NCBI GenBank assembly: GCA_016192035.1
Contig: JACPUW010000023.1
Span: forward strand, 1 to 64,000
DNA from: Bacteroidota bacterium
Lineage (GTDB): Bacteria > Bacteroidota > Bacteroidia > CAILMK01 > JACPUW01
Direction: 5' to 3'
DNA length: 64,000 nucleotides
Shown: positions 33,413 through 42,594 of the stretch, in pieces
How positions within the stretch are numbered: the stretch's first letter is position 1
How the letters are laid out: each line of letters starts with the position of its first letter
Made by a program: the position numbers and the translations under genes
Notes under the pieces: model-generated
Database searches by the model: none
Told to the model about the DNA's origin: nothing
Seen by the model: the letters and a program-made list of their open reading frames with translations, nothing else

Positions 33413-35725
33413 TTATTCCAAAAATTCAAAAATGCTTCGCAGTATTTTCTTTCTCCGGTTCCGGCGCTCAATGCGGTCATCGCTCATGTTCTTGTCGCGC
33501 ATGTTATTAAAGAACTTTTCTATTCCGCTATCTTCCACAAAGTCTTCGCAGTCAAGCATCTCTGCCAAATCAGGCTCAAGGGGGGCAAACATTTGTCGGG
33601 TGTAGCGGTTGGCTGCTGTGTCTTTGTTCAGGGTTTGCATCCATAGGGCAAAAATGGGCAAGGCCATGTGCGCCCCCTGTCCGTAGCGGCTGCTCCTAAA
33701 GTGTATGGATGGCTGGTCGGCCCCCACCCACACCCCTGCGGTCATGGTGGGCGTGAATCCTACAAACCAGCCATCGCTATATCCCTGTGAAGTGCCTGTT
33801 TTGCCCGCTAGGTCGTTGTTTAGCCTGTATTCTTTGCGCAGCTTAACGGCAGTGCCACGATCCACCACGGCCCTGAGCAATTCTACCATGATCCGGGCAT
33901 GGTCTTGGTCCATGGCACGGATGCCTTCTTCCCAAACGGCTTGGTATAGTGTTTCCCCATTCTTGTCTTCTATTTTATCTATGAGCCTCATGGGCACATT
34001 CATTCCTTCATTTGCCATGGTGCTATAGGCTTTTACTAGTTCAAGTAGGCTAAGGTCGGCTACCCCCAGTGCTATGGACGGAAGGGCAGGTATGGGATTT
34101 TCTATGCCCAATTTGGCCGCCAACTCTATTACCTGTTCTTTCTTGGCCTTGTATAGAAGGTCCACGGCTACGGTATTTACCGACTGGGCCAGCGCCCCGG
34201 CCATGCTGTACTTGCCCCCATATGTATTGTTGTAGTTGTCTGGTTGCCAGTTGTAATCGGAATAGGCTATCTGGTCGTTCCTGAAATATTGGCAGGGCTT
34301 GTACCCTGCCTCTAGGGCCGCGGCATAAACAATGGGCTTGAACGTGCTGGCTACCTGTCTTCTTGCCCTAAGGTAGTCAAATTTAAAGTGCTCATAGTTA
34401 GGAGATCCTACCCATGTGAGCACAGCCCCACTGTGATTCTCCACGGCCAGGAATCCCGCTTTAAGCTGAAACAACAAGTGCTTGATAGAATCAAGTGGCG
34501 ATGAACGCACCAGGCGGGGCCTGTCGGCATAGTACATGGCCATGGGCACGGGCTTGCCAAAAATCTTGGCTATTTGGTCTAGGTCCAGGCCCTTTTTTTT
34601 CAGGTATTTATATCTGGCCGATTGGCTTATGGCCTGTTGCAAAAGGCCTGGTTCGTTGCCCCAGGGCCTTGCCCTTCCCCAGTCGCCCTCTAGCTGCCGC
34701 TGCAACAAAGCAATATGTGTATGCATGGCTTGTTCAGCCGCACGTTGCAGGGATTGGTCTATGGTAGAATAGATGCGCAGGCCGTCGTTTCTCACATCGT
34801 AGGGCTTTCCGTCACGCTTGGTCTTGCCTTCTAGCAGTTTTTCCGTTTCTCGGGCTATGGCCAGCAGGTAGTGGGGCTGGTGGTTGCTCAAACTGGCCAG
34901 GTTATAGTCTATTTCAAGCGGCAGCGCGCACAATTTGTTGTGCTCGGCCTCTTCCAGGTACCCGTTGCGGGCCATCTGGCCAAACACGATGTTGCGGCGG
35001 CCACGCGATGCGTCAGGATGCAGTCGGGGGTTGTAGGTGGTATTGGCCTTGAGCAAGCCCACCAGTACCGCAGATTCTTCTATCTGCAATTTTTCAGGTG
35101 CCTTTGAAAAAAAACGGTCGCTAGCTGCGTCTATACCGTAGATATTCTCACCAAAAGGAACGGTATTCAGGTAGAGCTCCAGTATTTTGTCCTTGTCGTA
35201 CAGGCGTTCAAGCCTACGGGCGGCCACCAGCTCCTTTAGCTTTTCTATGACCAGGCCAAAACTGCGCTTTTGTCTTCTTCCAAAGGTGTTTTTGATAAGT
35301 TGCTGGCTTATGGTGCTGCCGCCTCCAGCCTGTTGGCCGCCCAGCACACCTTTTACCAAAACCCGGCCCAGTGCCCGAAAATCCACCCCGCGATGTTTGT
35401 AAAACCGCTCATCTTCAGTAGCTAATAAGGCTTGCACCAGGTGGGTGGGCAGTGATTTAAAAGGCACATAACTCCGGTTTACCTCAAATAACTTTCCCAA
35501 AACCGCCCCATTGCGGTCATATACATCACTTGCCTGAAGGGCCTCTAGGTTGCTCAGGTCTGCGCGGTTGGGTATGGCGCCAAATACACCAGCAAACAAG
35601 AAAAAGAAAAAGAGTAAGAAAAGGGCGATGGCACTGGATGATACGTAAATGACCCATCGCCAAAATGGCTTTTTGTCTTTAACCCATTGGTGTGTTCGTG
35701 TGGTTACATGGGTAAGCATTGCCAT
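33413..35725 (-). CDS. Penicillin-binding protein 1A (bifunctional glycosyltransferase/transpeptidase)
   Basis: 770 aa. One N-terminal membrane helix (VIYVSSSAIALFLLFFFFLFAGVFG). GT51 domain, about 75-250: LLATEDERFYKHRGVD with the catalytic Glu, GGSTISQQLIKNTFGR and KILELYLNTVPFG. Transpeptidase domain, about 400-720: active-site Ser in STFKPIVYAAALE (SxxK), SVNTVA (SxN) and KTGTSQGYSDGWFVGFTP (KTG). Builds and cross-links peptidoglycan in the periplasm. Confidence 0.94.
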   Translation of the reverse strand: MAMLTHVTTRTHQWVKDKKPFWRWVIYVSSSAIALFLLFFFFLFAGVFGAIPNRADLSNLEALQASDVYDRNGAVLGKLFEVNRSYVPFKSLPTHLVQALLATEDERFYKHRGVDFRALGRVLVKGVLGGQQAGGGSTISQQLIKNTFGRRQKRSFGLVIEKLKELVAARRLERLYDKDKILELYLNTVPFGENIYGIDAASDRFFSKAPEKLQIEESAVLVGLLKANTTYNPRLHPDASRGRRNIVFGQMARNGYLEEAEHNKLCALPLEIDYNLASLSNHQPHYLLAIARETEKLLEGKTKRDGKPYDVRNDGLRIYSTIDQSLQRAAEQAMHTHIALLQRQLEGDWGRARPWGNEPGLLQQAISQSARYKYLKKKGLDLDQIAKIFGKPVPMAMYYADRPRLVRSSPLDSIKHLLFQLKAGFLAVENHSGAVLTWVGSPNYEHFKFDYLRARRQVASTFKPIVYAAALEAGYKPCQYFRNDQIAYSDYNWQPDNYNNTYGGKYSMAGALAQSVNTVAVDLLYKAKKEQVIELAAKLGIENPIPALPSIALGVADLSLLELVKAYSTMANEGMNVPMRLIDKIEDKNGETLYQAVWEEGIRAMDQDHARIMVELLRAVVDRGTAVKLRKEYRLNNDLAGKTGTSQGYSDGWFVGFTPTMTAGVWVGADQPSIHFRSSRYGQGAHMALPIFALWMQTLNKDTAANRYTRQMFAPLEPDLAEMLDCEDFVEDSGIEKFFNNMRDKNMSDDRIERRNRRKKILRSIFEFLE

Positions 35726-35767
35726 GGGCTAGGAGTTTGTGTGCCCCGGTATTAGGGGCAAAGCAAA

Positions 35768-35795
35768 TTTGCACTATCCCGTGGTATGGTGCAAA
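35768..35795. repeat. Inverted repeat TTTGCAC-N14-GTGCAAA
   Basis: Perfect 7-bp arms at 35768-35774 and 35789-35795 in the 81-bp gap between the fhs stop and the PBP1A start. It could end the fhs transcript or regulate PBP1A; no long T-run supports an intrinsic terminator. Confidence 0.35.
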
Positions 35796-35806
35796 CCACA
35801 TCTGGC

Positions 35807-37474
35807 CTAAAACAAGCCTTGGATATTGCCATTTTCATCAATGTCAATAAATTCAGCCGAAGGGGTAGCGGGCAGTCCAGGCATGCGCATCATTTCGCCT
35901 GTGATGGGTACCAAAAAGCCCGCACCGGCGGCCACCTCTATTTCCCTTACGGTAATATTAAAACCGGTAGGCCTTCCTATCAGGTCGGGGTTGTCTGATA
36001 AGGACTTCTGGGTTTTTGCCATACAAACAGGCAGGTGATCCAGGCCCAAATCGGTTATGCGCTTCAAGTCTGCCTTGGCCTGTGCTCCGTATTCTACCTT
36101 GTCGGCACCGTATATCTTGGTGGCTATGGTGTGGATTTTATCCATTACAGGCGCATCCCAGCTATACAGTGGGGTAAACGTTCCCGTTGCCGAATCGGCG
36201 GTGGCCGCTACCAAGATTGCCAATTCTTCGGCTCCTTCTCCACCCTTGGCCCATACTTCGGCCACTGCAGCCCGCACACCATGGTGTGCGCATCGGGCCT
36301 TTACCAGGGCTATTTCTTCATCTGTATCGGTAATAAACTTGTTTATGGCCACTACGGGCTGTAAACCAAATTGTTTCACATTTTCCAGGTGTTTTTCCAG
36401 GTTTACCAACCCGCGTTCTACGGCAGCTGGGTTGGCATCTTTTATAGTCTTTAGGTCAGCCCCACCGTGGTATTTAAGCGCACGAATAGTGGCCACTACC
36501 ACCACCGCACTGGGTGATAGACCTGCACTCACGCACTTTATATCCAAGAACTTTTCTGCACCCAGGTCAGCGCCGAAACCCGCTTCGGTTACTACGTAGG
36601 GGCTTAAGGAAAGGCCCATCTTGGTGGCTACCACGGTATTGGTGCCCTGTGCGATATTGGCAAACGGGCCACCATGAATAATGGCGGGGGTGCCTTCTAT
36701 GGTCTGTACCAGGTTGGGCTTTATGGCGTCCTTAAGCAGTGCGGTCATGGCTCCGTGTGCCTTTAAATCCCTGGCATACACCGGTTTTTTATCGTGGGTA
36801 AAACCTATGAAGATATTTCCTAAGCGCTGCTTTAGGTCCTGCAGGTTTTTTGAAAGGCAGAGTATGGCCATGATTTCTGAGGCGGCGGTTATGTCAAACC
36901 CGGATTCCCTGGGTATTCCTTGGGCCGTGCCGCCCAGGCCTATCACAATCTTGCGCAGGGAGCGGTCATTCATGTCCATCACCCGCTTCCAGGCTATGGT
37001 CCTCGGGTCAAGCCCCACAGTGCGTGATTTTGATTGTATATTGTTGTCAATGAGGGCGGCCAGTAAGTTGTGCGCCTTTTCTATGGCGGCAAAATCTCCT
37101 GTAAAGTGTAGGTTTATGTCTTCCATGGGCAGCACTTGGCTGTATCCTCCTCCAGCCGCGCCCCCCTTTATGCCAAATACGGGGCCTAAAGATGGTTCCC
37201 TAAGTACCACGGTGGTTTTCTTTCCTATGCGGTTCATTCCCTGGGTTAGGCCAATGGAAATAGTGGTTTTGCCCTCACCGGCCGGAGTGGGCGATATGGC
37301 CGTTACCAAAACCAGTTTATGTTGCTTAACTTTATTATCATCAATCAAATGCAGGGGTAGCTTGGCCTTGTATCGTCCGTAGTACTCCAAGTCGTTTTCT
37401 TCCACTTGCAGTTGGGAGGCTATTTCCCTAATGTGTTTCAGGGTAGCCCGTTGTGCTATTTCTATATCGGTCAT
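35807..37474 (-). CDS. fhs: Formate-tetrahydrofolate ligase
   Basis: 555 aa from ATG 37474, which follows a good promoter; a longer frame to 37510 would include the promoter itself. ATP-dependent synthesis of 10-formyl-THF from formate. Seen: AISPTPAGEGKTTISIGL (P-loop), REPSLGPVFGIKGGAAGGGYSQV, MEDINLHFTGD, RESGFDITAASEIMAILCL and VVAINKFITDTDEE. All the family blocks are intact. Confidence 0.96.
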   Translation of the reverse strand: MTDIEIAQRATLKHIREIASQLQVEENDLEYYGRYKAKLPLHLIDDNKVKQHKLVLVTAISPTPAGEGKTTISIGLTQGMNRIGKKTTVVLREPSLGPVFGIKGGAAGGGYSQVLPMEDINLHFTGDFAAIEKAHNLLAALIDNNIQSKSRTVGLDPRTIAWKRVMDMNDRSLRKIVIGLGGTAQGIPRESGFDITAASEIMAILCLSKNLQDLKQRLGNIFIGFTHDKKPVYARDLKAHGAMTALLKDAIKPNLVQTIEGTPAIIHGGPFANIAQGTNTVVATKMGLSLSPYVVTEAGFGADLGAEKFLDIKCVSAGLSPSAVVVVATIRALKYHGGADLKTIKDANPAAVERGLVNLEKHLENVKQFGLQPVVAINKFITDTDEEIALVKARCAHHGVRAAVAEVWAKGGEGAEELAILVAATADSATGTFTPLYSWDAPVMDKIHTIATKIYGADKVEYGAQAKADLKRITDLGLDHLPVCMAKTQKSLSDNPDLIGRPTGFNITVREIEVAAGAGFLVPITGEMMRMPGLPATPSAEFIDIDENGNIQGLF

Positions 37475-37507
37475 GGGGTAATGGTGTAGGGGGTAATTGA
37501 AAGGGGG

Positions 37508-37539
37508 CAAATATAGCTGGCCAGGGGGGTGCGGTGCAA
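37508..37539 (-). promoter_or_regulatory. Promoter of fhs (TTG-N21-TATATTTG)
   Basis: On the minus strand TTG (37537-37539) is followed after 21 nt by TATATTTG (37508-37515) and then CCCC. It fits the Bacteroidota consensus in both boxes and lies 33 nt upstream of the chosen ATG. Confidence 0.65.
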
Positions 37540-37556
37540 GGGGGATGCGGCGGGTT

Positions 37557-38060
37557 TCATTCCCCTTGGGCCAGTGCCTTAAACGCGGGCACCTTTTCGT
37601 TAATCAATACAAAGGATAAATTGTAATGGCTTATGAACCAGCCATTATTGCTTTTTGTGAGTACTCCGCTTCCTCGGCAGGGGCCCATGTCGGTGGCCAG
37701 CAGTTCGTGAAACCAAGCCACATCCCTGCCTGGAGATAGAAAGCATTCCCTTTGGCTGGAGGCAAAAGACCAGGCCGAGGGCCTATTAAAGGCGTCTTTC
37801 GACCAGTCCCTGAGTTCATCGCGCAGCCACCGCTCGCCAGGGTCGGTTCCCAAATACACCGCATCGGGAGCCATGGCGCCAAAAAAGGCTTCTTCATTTG
37901 CCATAGCCGATGCCTGGTGCCATTTCGTCACCAATTCATTGATTGCCAACAAATCCATAGAATCGTCTTGACCAAATTCGTCAAGCGTTGGGGTTTTAAT
38001 CCATGATTGGCCACAGGCGGAAACCAGTGCGGCAAGTAAGAAAAAGGTGAACAGGTGCAT
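37557..38060 (-). CDS. NTF2/SnoaL-like lipoprotein
   Basis: 167 aa with a lipoprotein signal (LFTFFLLAALVSAC, lipobox LVSAC). The mature part fits the SnoaL_3/NTF2-like fold: INELVTKWHQASAMANEEAFFGAMAPDAVYLGTDPGERW at the start and VLTKSNNGWFISHYNLSFVL at the end. These domains often hydrolyse or bind small ligands; here only the fold is known. Divergent from ccmB. Confidence 0.8.
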   Translation of the reverse strand: MHLFTFFLLAALVSACGQSWIKTPTLDEFGQDDSMDLLAINELVTKWHQASAMANEEAFFGAMAPDAVYLGTDPGERWLRDELRDWSKDAFNRPSAWSFASSQRECFLSPGRDVAWFHELLATDMGPCRGSGVLTKSNNGWFISHYNLSFVLINEKVPAFKALAQGE

Positions 38061-38131
38061 GTGACTGAAATTGTGAGGGGCTAATGTAGCCTTTGTACCG
38101 GTCTTTGGCCCTTTGGCCCATCTTTGCGGCT

Positions 38132-38788
38132 ATGTGGCTCTCAACGGTTTGGTTTCTGGTGCGCAAGGATTTGCTGCTGGAGTGGCGCGAAAAAAACGCC
38201 ATTAGTGCCATTGCTATGTATGTGCTATGCACCTGTTTTGTTGTGTATCAAGTGTTTGTGTCGGTTGAGCCTAAAGCTTGGATAGCCCTATATTGGATAG
38301 TGGCCTTGTTTGCCGCCATCAATGCCGCCGCCAGGGCCTTTGTGCAAGAGCAGGGCCACACCAAACTGTACTACTATCAACTCGTGGGCCCGCAGGTAAT
38401 GATACTTTCTAAAGTGCTTTTTAACAGCGCATTGATGTTGCTTCTGTCTTTGCTCACCACCGCTGTCTTTGCCCTTTTGCTGGGGTTTCCTCACCAAGGG
38501 CTAGGCATGTGGTTTACCATAAGTGCGTTGGGTGGGCTAGGCTTGGGCATTAGCTTTACCATGATAGCTGCCATAGCATCAAAAGCCACCAATTCGGGGG
38601 TACTCATGGCCATTTTAGGACTGCCGGTAGTTATTCCTCAGTTGCTGGTGTTGGTTCAGGTATCTTCCAAGGCGTTATTGGTACTTCCTTTTTCTGTTAT
38701 TTACAAAGATTTAATAGGCCTATTGGCCATAGATGCCGTGGCCCTGGCCGTAGCCCTGGTCTTCTTTCCTTTTATATGGCGGGACTGA
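38132..38788 (+). CDS. ccmB: Haem exporter membrane subunit CcmB
   Basis: 218 aa from ATG 38132; TTG at 38093 is an alternative with a less usual N-terminus. Start FLVRKDLLLEWREKNA is the CcmB signature and six helices follow, with NAAARAFVQEQGHTKLYYYQLVGPQ between. Works with the CcmA ATPase to release holo-CcmE in cytochrome c maturation. ccmA is not in the window. Confidence 0.9.
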   Translation: MWLSTVWFLVRKDLLLEWREKNAISAIAMYVLCTCFVVYQVFVSVEPKAWIALYWIVALFAAINAAARAFVQEQGHTKLYYYQLVGPQVMILSKVLFNSALMLLLSLLTTAVFALLLGFPHQGLGMWFTISALGGLGLGISFTMIAAIASKATNSGVLMAILGLPVVIPQLLVLVQVSSKALLVLPFSVIYKDLIGLLAIDAVALAVALVFFPFIWRD

Positions 38789-38820
38789 CAAAGTCAAAAC
38801 TGCCTAGCCCCCACAGGGGT

Positions 38821-38828
38821 TAATTTTG
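38821..38828 (+). promoter_or_regulatory. -7 element TAATTTTG upstream of ccmC
   Basis: TAATTTTG fits TAnnTTTG and is 32 nt before the ccmC start. No TTG at the proper distance. It could provide a separate promoter for ccmC-ccmF. Confidence 0.4.
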
Positions 38829-38860
38829 CCCTTCTGTTTTACCCCGCAAAGCGCAACTTA

Positions 38861-39529
38861 TTGAAGCGAGCATACTGGAAAATGGCAGCGGCCCTGCTCT
38901 TGGTTTATACCGTGGTGGTGGGCTTAATGGGGCCTATACCACAGCGTGAAATACTATACGAAACCATAAGGAACCTGTATTTCCATGTGCCCATGTGGTT
39001 TGCCATGATTTTCCTTTTTATTGCCTCTATGGTCCATGCGGTTCGCTACCTATATACTTCAAAACCTGAATTTGACACCTGGTCGGTGGAGTTTGCCAAT
39101 ATAGGCTTGTTATTTGGTTTTCTGGGTATTACCACGGGTATGATATGGGCACAGTTTACCTGGGGGGCTTGGTGGAGCTTTGATCCCAAGCAAAACGGCG
39201 CGGCCATTACCCTGCTCCTCTACCTGGCCTATATGGTGCTGCGCAATTCCATTGGCGATCCCAAAACAAAGGGACGTGTTTCGGCGGTGTACAATGTATT
39301 TGCCTTTTTTGCCATGGTACCACTCATTTTTATTCTGCCCCGGCTTACCGAATCGCTCCACCCTGGGGCTGAAGGAAATCCAGGGTTTAATTCCTATGAC
39401 CTGGACGGGGATATGCGCAGGGTTTTTTATCCTGCCGTGTTGGGGTGGGCCATGCTGGCGGTGTGGATGGTACAGTTGAGGGTAAGGCTGAAAATGGTAA
39501 AAGAACATCTTTATGAAAACAGTATATAG
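38861..39529 (+). CDS. ccmC: Haem transporter/interaction protein CcmC
   Basis: 222 aa. TTG at 38861 is favoured because the N-terminus MKRAYWKMAAALLLVYT matches relatives; ATG at 38882 is the alternative. Six helices; haem-handling WWD-type motif WGAWWSFDPKQNGAA and conserved FHVPMWFAM and SLHPGAEGNPG. It loads haem onto CcmE at the periplasmic face. Overlaps the ccmD-like gene by 17 nt. Confidence 0.92.
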   Translation: MKRAYWKMAAALLLVYTVVVGLMGPIPQREILYETIRNLYFHVPMWFAMIFLFIASMVHAVRYLYTSKPEFDTWSVEFANIGLLFGFLGITTGMIWAQFTWGAWWSFDPKQNGAAITLLLYLAYMVLRNSIGDPKTKGRVSAVYNVFAFFAMVPLIFILPRLTESLHPGAEGNPGFNSYDLDGDMRRVFYPAVLGWAMLAVWMVQLRVRLKMVKEHLYENSI

Positions 39530-39734
39530 CCTCGTATTGTTAATGGGTGTACCCCTAGCGGCATTGGCTGAGTATGAACCGGTATCCTGGGACCAAACCT
39601 TTAGGCAAAGCGGTAAGATTTACGTAGTCCTTGCGGTGGTATTGCTCATTTTGTTGTCTTTGCTGGCCTACCTCTTCACCCAAGAACGTAGGATAGCCAA
39701 AATGGAAAAGGAATTAAACCAAAAGAAACCATGA
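39513..39734 (+). CDS. CcmD-like small membrane protein
   Basis: 73 aa. An N-terminal signal-like helix (SLVLLMGVPLAALA), then one transmembrane helix (KIYVVLAVVLLILLSLLAYLF) and a charged tail (TQERRIAKMEKEL). Size, topology and place between ccmC and ccmE identify it as the CcmD equivalent, which keeps CcmC and CcmE together. Overlaps ccmE by 4 nt (ATGA). Confidence 0.8.
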   Translation: MKTVYSLVLLMGVPLAALAEYEPVSWDQTFRQSGKIYVVLAVVLLILLSLLAYLFTQERRIAKMEKELNQKKP

Positions 39735-40135
39735 AGAAAGGAGGAATAGTAGCCCTACTGGTCATAGCCGTTGCCGTAGCCATTATGATGGTTACCCTGG
39801 GCGATACCAGTACCTATGTCACTTTTCAAACCGCCAAGGACAACCCTGGCGTGGAGTTTCATGTGGTAGGCAAATTGTTGGCGCACAAACCACAAGAATA
39901 TGATCCTGTAAAAGATCCAAACTACTATTCATTTTATATGGCCGATAGCCTGAAGAATGAAATGAAAGTGGTGTACCTGGATGCCAAGCCCATAGACATA
40001 GAGCGGGCCGAACGGGTAGTAGTGATAGGAAAAGCGGTGAACGATAGTGAATTTCACGCGGGCACCATCCTGCAAAAGTGTCCTTCCAAGTACAAGGATG
40101 AGGGGCTGGTGGGCACGAAAAGTAGTTCATACTAG
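39731..40135 (+). CDS. ccmE: Haem chaperone CcmE, CxxxY variant
   Basis: 134 aa with an N-terminal membrane anchor (VALLVIAVAVAIMMVTLG) and OB-fold (VEFHVVGKLL, KNEMKVVYL, ERVVVIGKAV). At the haem-attachment position it has LQKCPSKY, that is CxxxY, instead of the HxxxY of E. coli. The CxxxY type is known from archaea, Desulfovibrio and other bacteria whose system I lacks CcmH. No ccmH or ccmG is seen here. Confidence 0.9.
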   Translation: MKKGGIVALLVIAVAVAIMMVTLGDTSTYVTFQTAKDNPGVEFHVVGKLLAHKPQEYDPVKDPNYYSFYMADSLKNEMKVVYLDAKPIDIERAERVVVIGKAVNDSEFHAGTILQKCPSKYKDEGLVGTKSSSY

Positions 40136-40138
40136 CCC

Positions 40139-42589
40139 ATGGAAATACAGTATGTTGGTGAACGCTTATGGCTGGGCAATCTGGGTTATTTGTTTGTTAC
40201 ACTGTCATTTGGAGCGGCACTGCTCAGTGCCCTTTCCTATGGCCTGTCCATTAGGCCTGCCTGGGCTCACTGGCGCGGCATGGGGCGTGGTGCCTTTTAT
40301 GTGCACACGGTAGGTGTTACAGGTGTGGTGTCCGTACTGGGCTACCTTATAGCCAACCACTTCTACGAATACCACTATGTATGGTCGCATTCGTCCAACG
40401 AATTGCCCTTTGAGTACATGTTGGCCTGCTTCTGGGAAGGACAGGAGGGCAGTTTCCTGCTTTGGTGTTTGTGGCAGGCACTGCTCGGACTGGTCCTTAT
40501 GCGGGTTGCCCGCCAGCATGAATCGGGCGTGATGCTGGTATTGGCTCTGGCGCAGGTAATGCTTGCTGCCATGCTACTGGGCCTAGATCTCTGGGGCGAT
40601 GATGCCAAGGAGCTGGGCATGAATCCATTTAGGTTGTTGCGGCACGAGATGGAGGCCCCCATTTTTTCACAGGCCAACTATCTTTCCATGATTAGCGATG
40701 GTTCTGGGCTTAATCCTTTGCTCCAGAACTACTGGAACGTGATACACCCACCGGTCTTGTTCTTGGGGTTTGCCCTTACCATTGTTCCTTTTGCCTTTTT
40801 AATTGACGGCCTACTGACCAAGCAAGTGGGTGCCTCAGCCTTGGCCGCCCTGCCTTGGACAGGAGTTGGTGTTGGAATTCTGGGATTGGGCATTTTAATG
40901 GGCGGTGCCTGGGCCTATGAAGCCCTGTCATTTGGTGGTTTCTGGGCGTGGGACCCAGTGGAAAACGCCGTGCTGGTGCCCTGGATGGTCATGGTGGCGG
41001 GCCTTCATACGCTCATTATCTATAAAAACACCGGTAAAGCACTGCCATTCACCATTCTGCTGCTGGCCTTGTCATTTATCCTCATTCTATATTCCACTTT
41101 CCTCACCCGCAGTGGGGTGCTGGGCGATGCATCTGTCCATTCATTTACCGACCTGGGCCTATCGGGGCAACTCATGCTTTTCTTGGGGCTCTTTATATGC
41201 CTATTCCTAGCTGTTTTTGGCATCAATTATCGGCATATTCCGGTGGTGAAATCTTCAGATCAGTTGTCGTCCAGGGAGTTGTGGATGTTTGTGGGTAGTT
41301 TGCTCCTGCTGGTAGCTGCTTTTCAGGTCATTTTTTCCACTTCCATTCCAGTGATGAATAAGGTGGTCAATGCCTTATATGCCCTTTTCAATATTGATAA
41401 GACTTTTGCCAAGGCGCCGCCAGTGGATCCCATAGCGCACTACAACCAATTTCAAATTCCTTTTGCCATTCTCATAGCCTTGCTCACAGGTGCAGCGCAG
41501 TACTTTAAATACCGAAAGACCGGCAAGGACATATGGAAAACAGTGTTGCGGTCGGTGCTCATTTCCATGCCCATAACCGCTGCCATGGTGTGGGCCGCTC
41601 ATATAGATAAAGCCCTCCATATTGCCTTAATGGCCACATCGGTGTATGCCCTGGTGGGCAACATTGAAATATTGGCCCCATTGGCCAAAATGGGCAAGAT
41701 TCGATTTGCCGGGGCTGGAATTGGCCATATTGGCCTGGCACTAATCCTATTGGGTAGCTTGATTTCCAACGGAAAAAAGCAGGTGATGTCACGCAATGAT
41801 GCGGGCATTGATTTCGGCGAAGGTTTCACAGGCGACGAAAAAGTGCAGAACGTGTTGCTTCCCAAGGGAAAACCTGTGAAAATGGCCGGGTATTTTGTTA
41901 CTTACCATACCGACTCTTTTGTGGCACCAAACCACTACTATAAAGTGGAATACAAGAAGGTGGACGAAGCCACCGGGCAGATAGACAAGAGGTTTTACCT
42001 ATATCCCAAAGTACAGATCAACGACAACATGGGCTTGGTAAGCGACCCGAGCATACGCCGCACCCTGGGCTGGGACCTTTATACTCATGTCACATCGGTG
42101 CCTACCGGCGAAGAAAAATCGAAATGGGAAGAAGCTGAGCATTTTACCGTCAAGATTGGTGACAAGATTGATTACAAGGATTACACCGTAGAAGTGCTGG
42201 GCATAGACCTAGCTCCCGGGCCACCAACAGGCATAGACTTGGAAACAGACAGCCTGTACCTAACCGCCTTGAGGCTCCGTGTGGTGAAAGGGGACAAGGA
42301 ATTAGAAATGGCGCCGTATTTCATTATTCAAGGAAGCCAATTGCAGCGTCCCGCTGCCGTGTCTGACCTACTGGGACTTACCGCTTTTTTTGTCAACATT
42401 CAAACAGAAACCAAAGATTTTGTCATTGCCCTATCGGCCAAGACTGATCAATCACCTGATTATATCATCATGAAAGCCATGATGTTTCCTATGATTAACC
42501 TTCTTTGGCTTGGATCGGTGTTGCTTTTTGTGGGCAGCATATTGGCCGCATACCGAAGGTTTTCCGAATTAAAAAGACGGTCAAATTGA
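40139..42589 (+). CDS. ccmF: Haem lyase subunit CcmF (CcsA/NrfE family)
   Basis: 816 aa, about fifteen transmembrane helices. Seen: WEGQEGSFLLWCLWQ, NPLLQNYWNVIHPPVLFLGF with the conserved His, and the haem-binding WWD-type motif GGFWAWDPVENAVLVPW; TFLTRSGVLGDASVHSF follows. A large periplasmic domain fills about 535-770. It ligates haem to apocytochromes c. Target cytochromes include the seven-haem protein at 61548. Confidence 0.93.
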   Translation: MEIQYVGERLWLGNLGYLFVTLSFGAALLSALSYGLSIRPAWAHWRGMGRGAFYVHTVGVTGVVSVLGYLIANHFYEYHYVWSHSSNELPFEYMLACFWEGQEGSFLLWCLWQALLGLVLMRVARQHESGVMLVLALAQVMLAAMLLGLDLWGDDAKELGMNPFRLLRHEMEAPIFSQANYLSMISDGSGLNPLLQNYWNVIHPPVLFLGFALTIVPFAFLIDGLLTKQVGASALAALPWTGVGVGILGLGILMGGAWAYEALSFGGFWAWDPVENAVLVPWMVMVAGLHTLIIYKNTGKALPFTILLLALSFILILYSTFLTRSGVLGDASVHSFTDLGLSGQLMLFLGLFICLFLAVFGINYRHIPVVKSSDQLSSRELWMFVGSLLLLVAAFQVIFSTSIPVMNKVVNALYALFNIDKTFAKAPPVDPIAHYNQFQIPFAILIALLTGAAQYFKYRKTGKDIWKTVLRSVLISMPITAAMVWAAHIDKALHIALMATSVYALVGNIEILAPLAKMGKIRFAGAGIGHIGLALILLGSLISNGKKQVMSRNDAGIDFGEGFTGDEKVQNVLLPKGKPVKMAGYFVTYHTDSFVAPNHYYKVEYKKVDEATGQIDKRFYLYPKVQINDNMGLVSDPSIRRTLGWDLYTHVTSVPTGEEKSKWEEAEHFTVKIGDKIDYKDYTVEVLGIDLAPGPPTGIDLETDSLYLTALRLRVVKGDKELEMAPYFIIQGSQLQRPAAVSDLLGLTAFFVNIQTETKDFVIALSAKTDQSPDYIIMKAMMFPMINLLWLGSVLLFVGSILAAYRRFSELKRRSN

Positions 42590-42594
42590 TCGAC

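Noticed and set aside
35768-35795. Intrinsic terminator for fhs
   Set aside because: The stem is only 7 bp and no T-run follows; kept only as an inverted repeat.
36681-37382. Long open frame antisense to fhs (233 codons)
   Set aside because: The fhs protein on the other strand has all family motifs; the antisense frame has no domain and is an artefact of codon bias.
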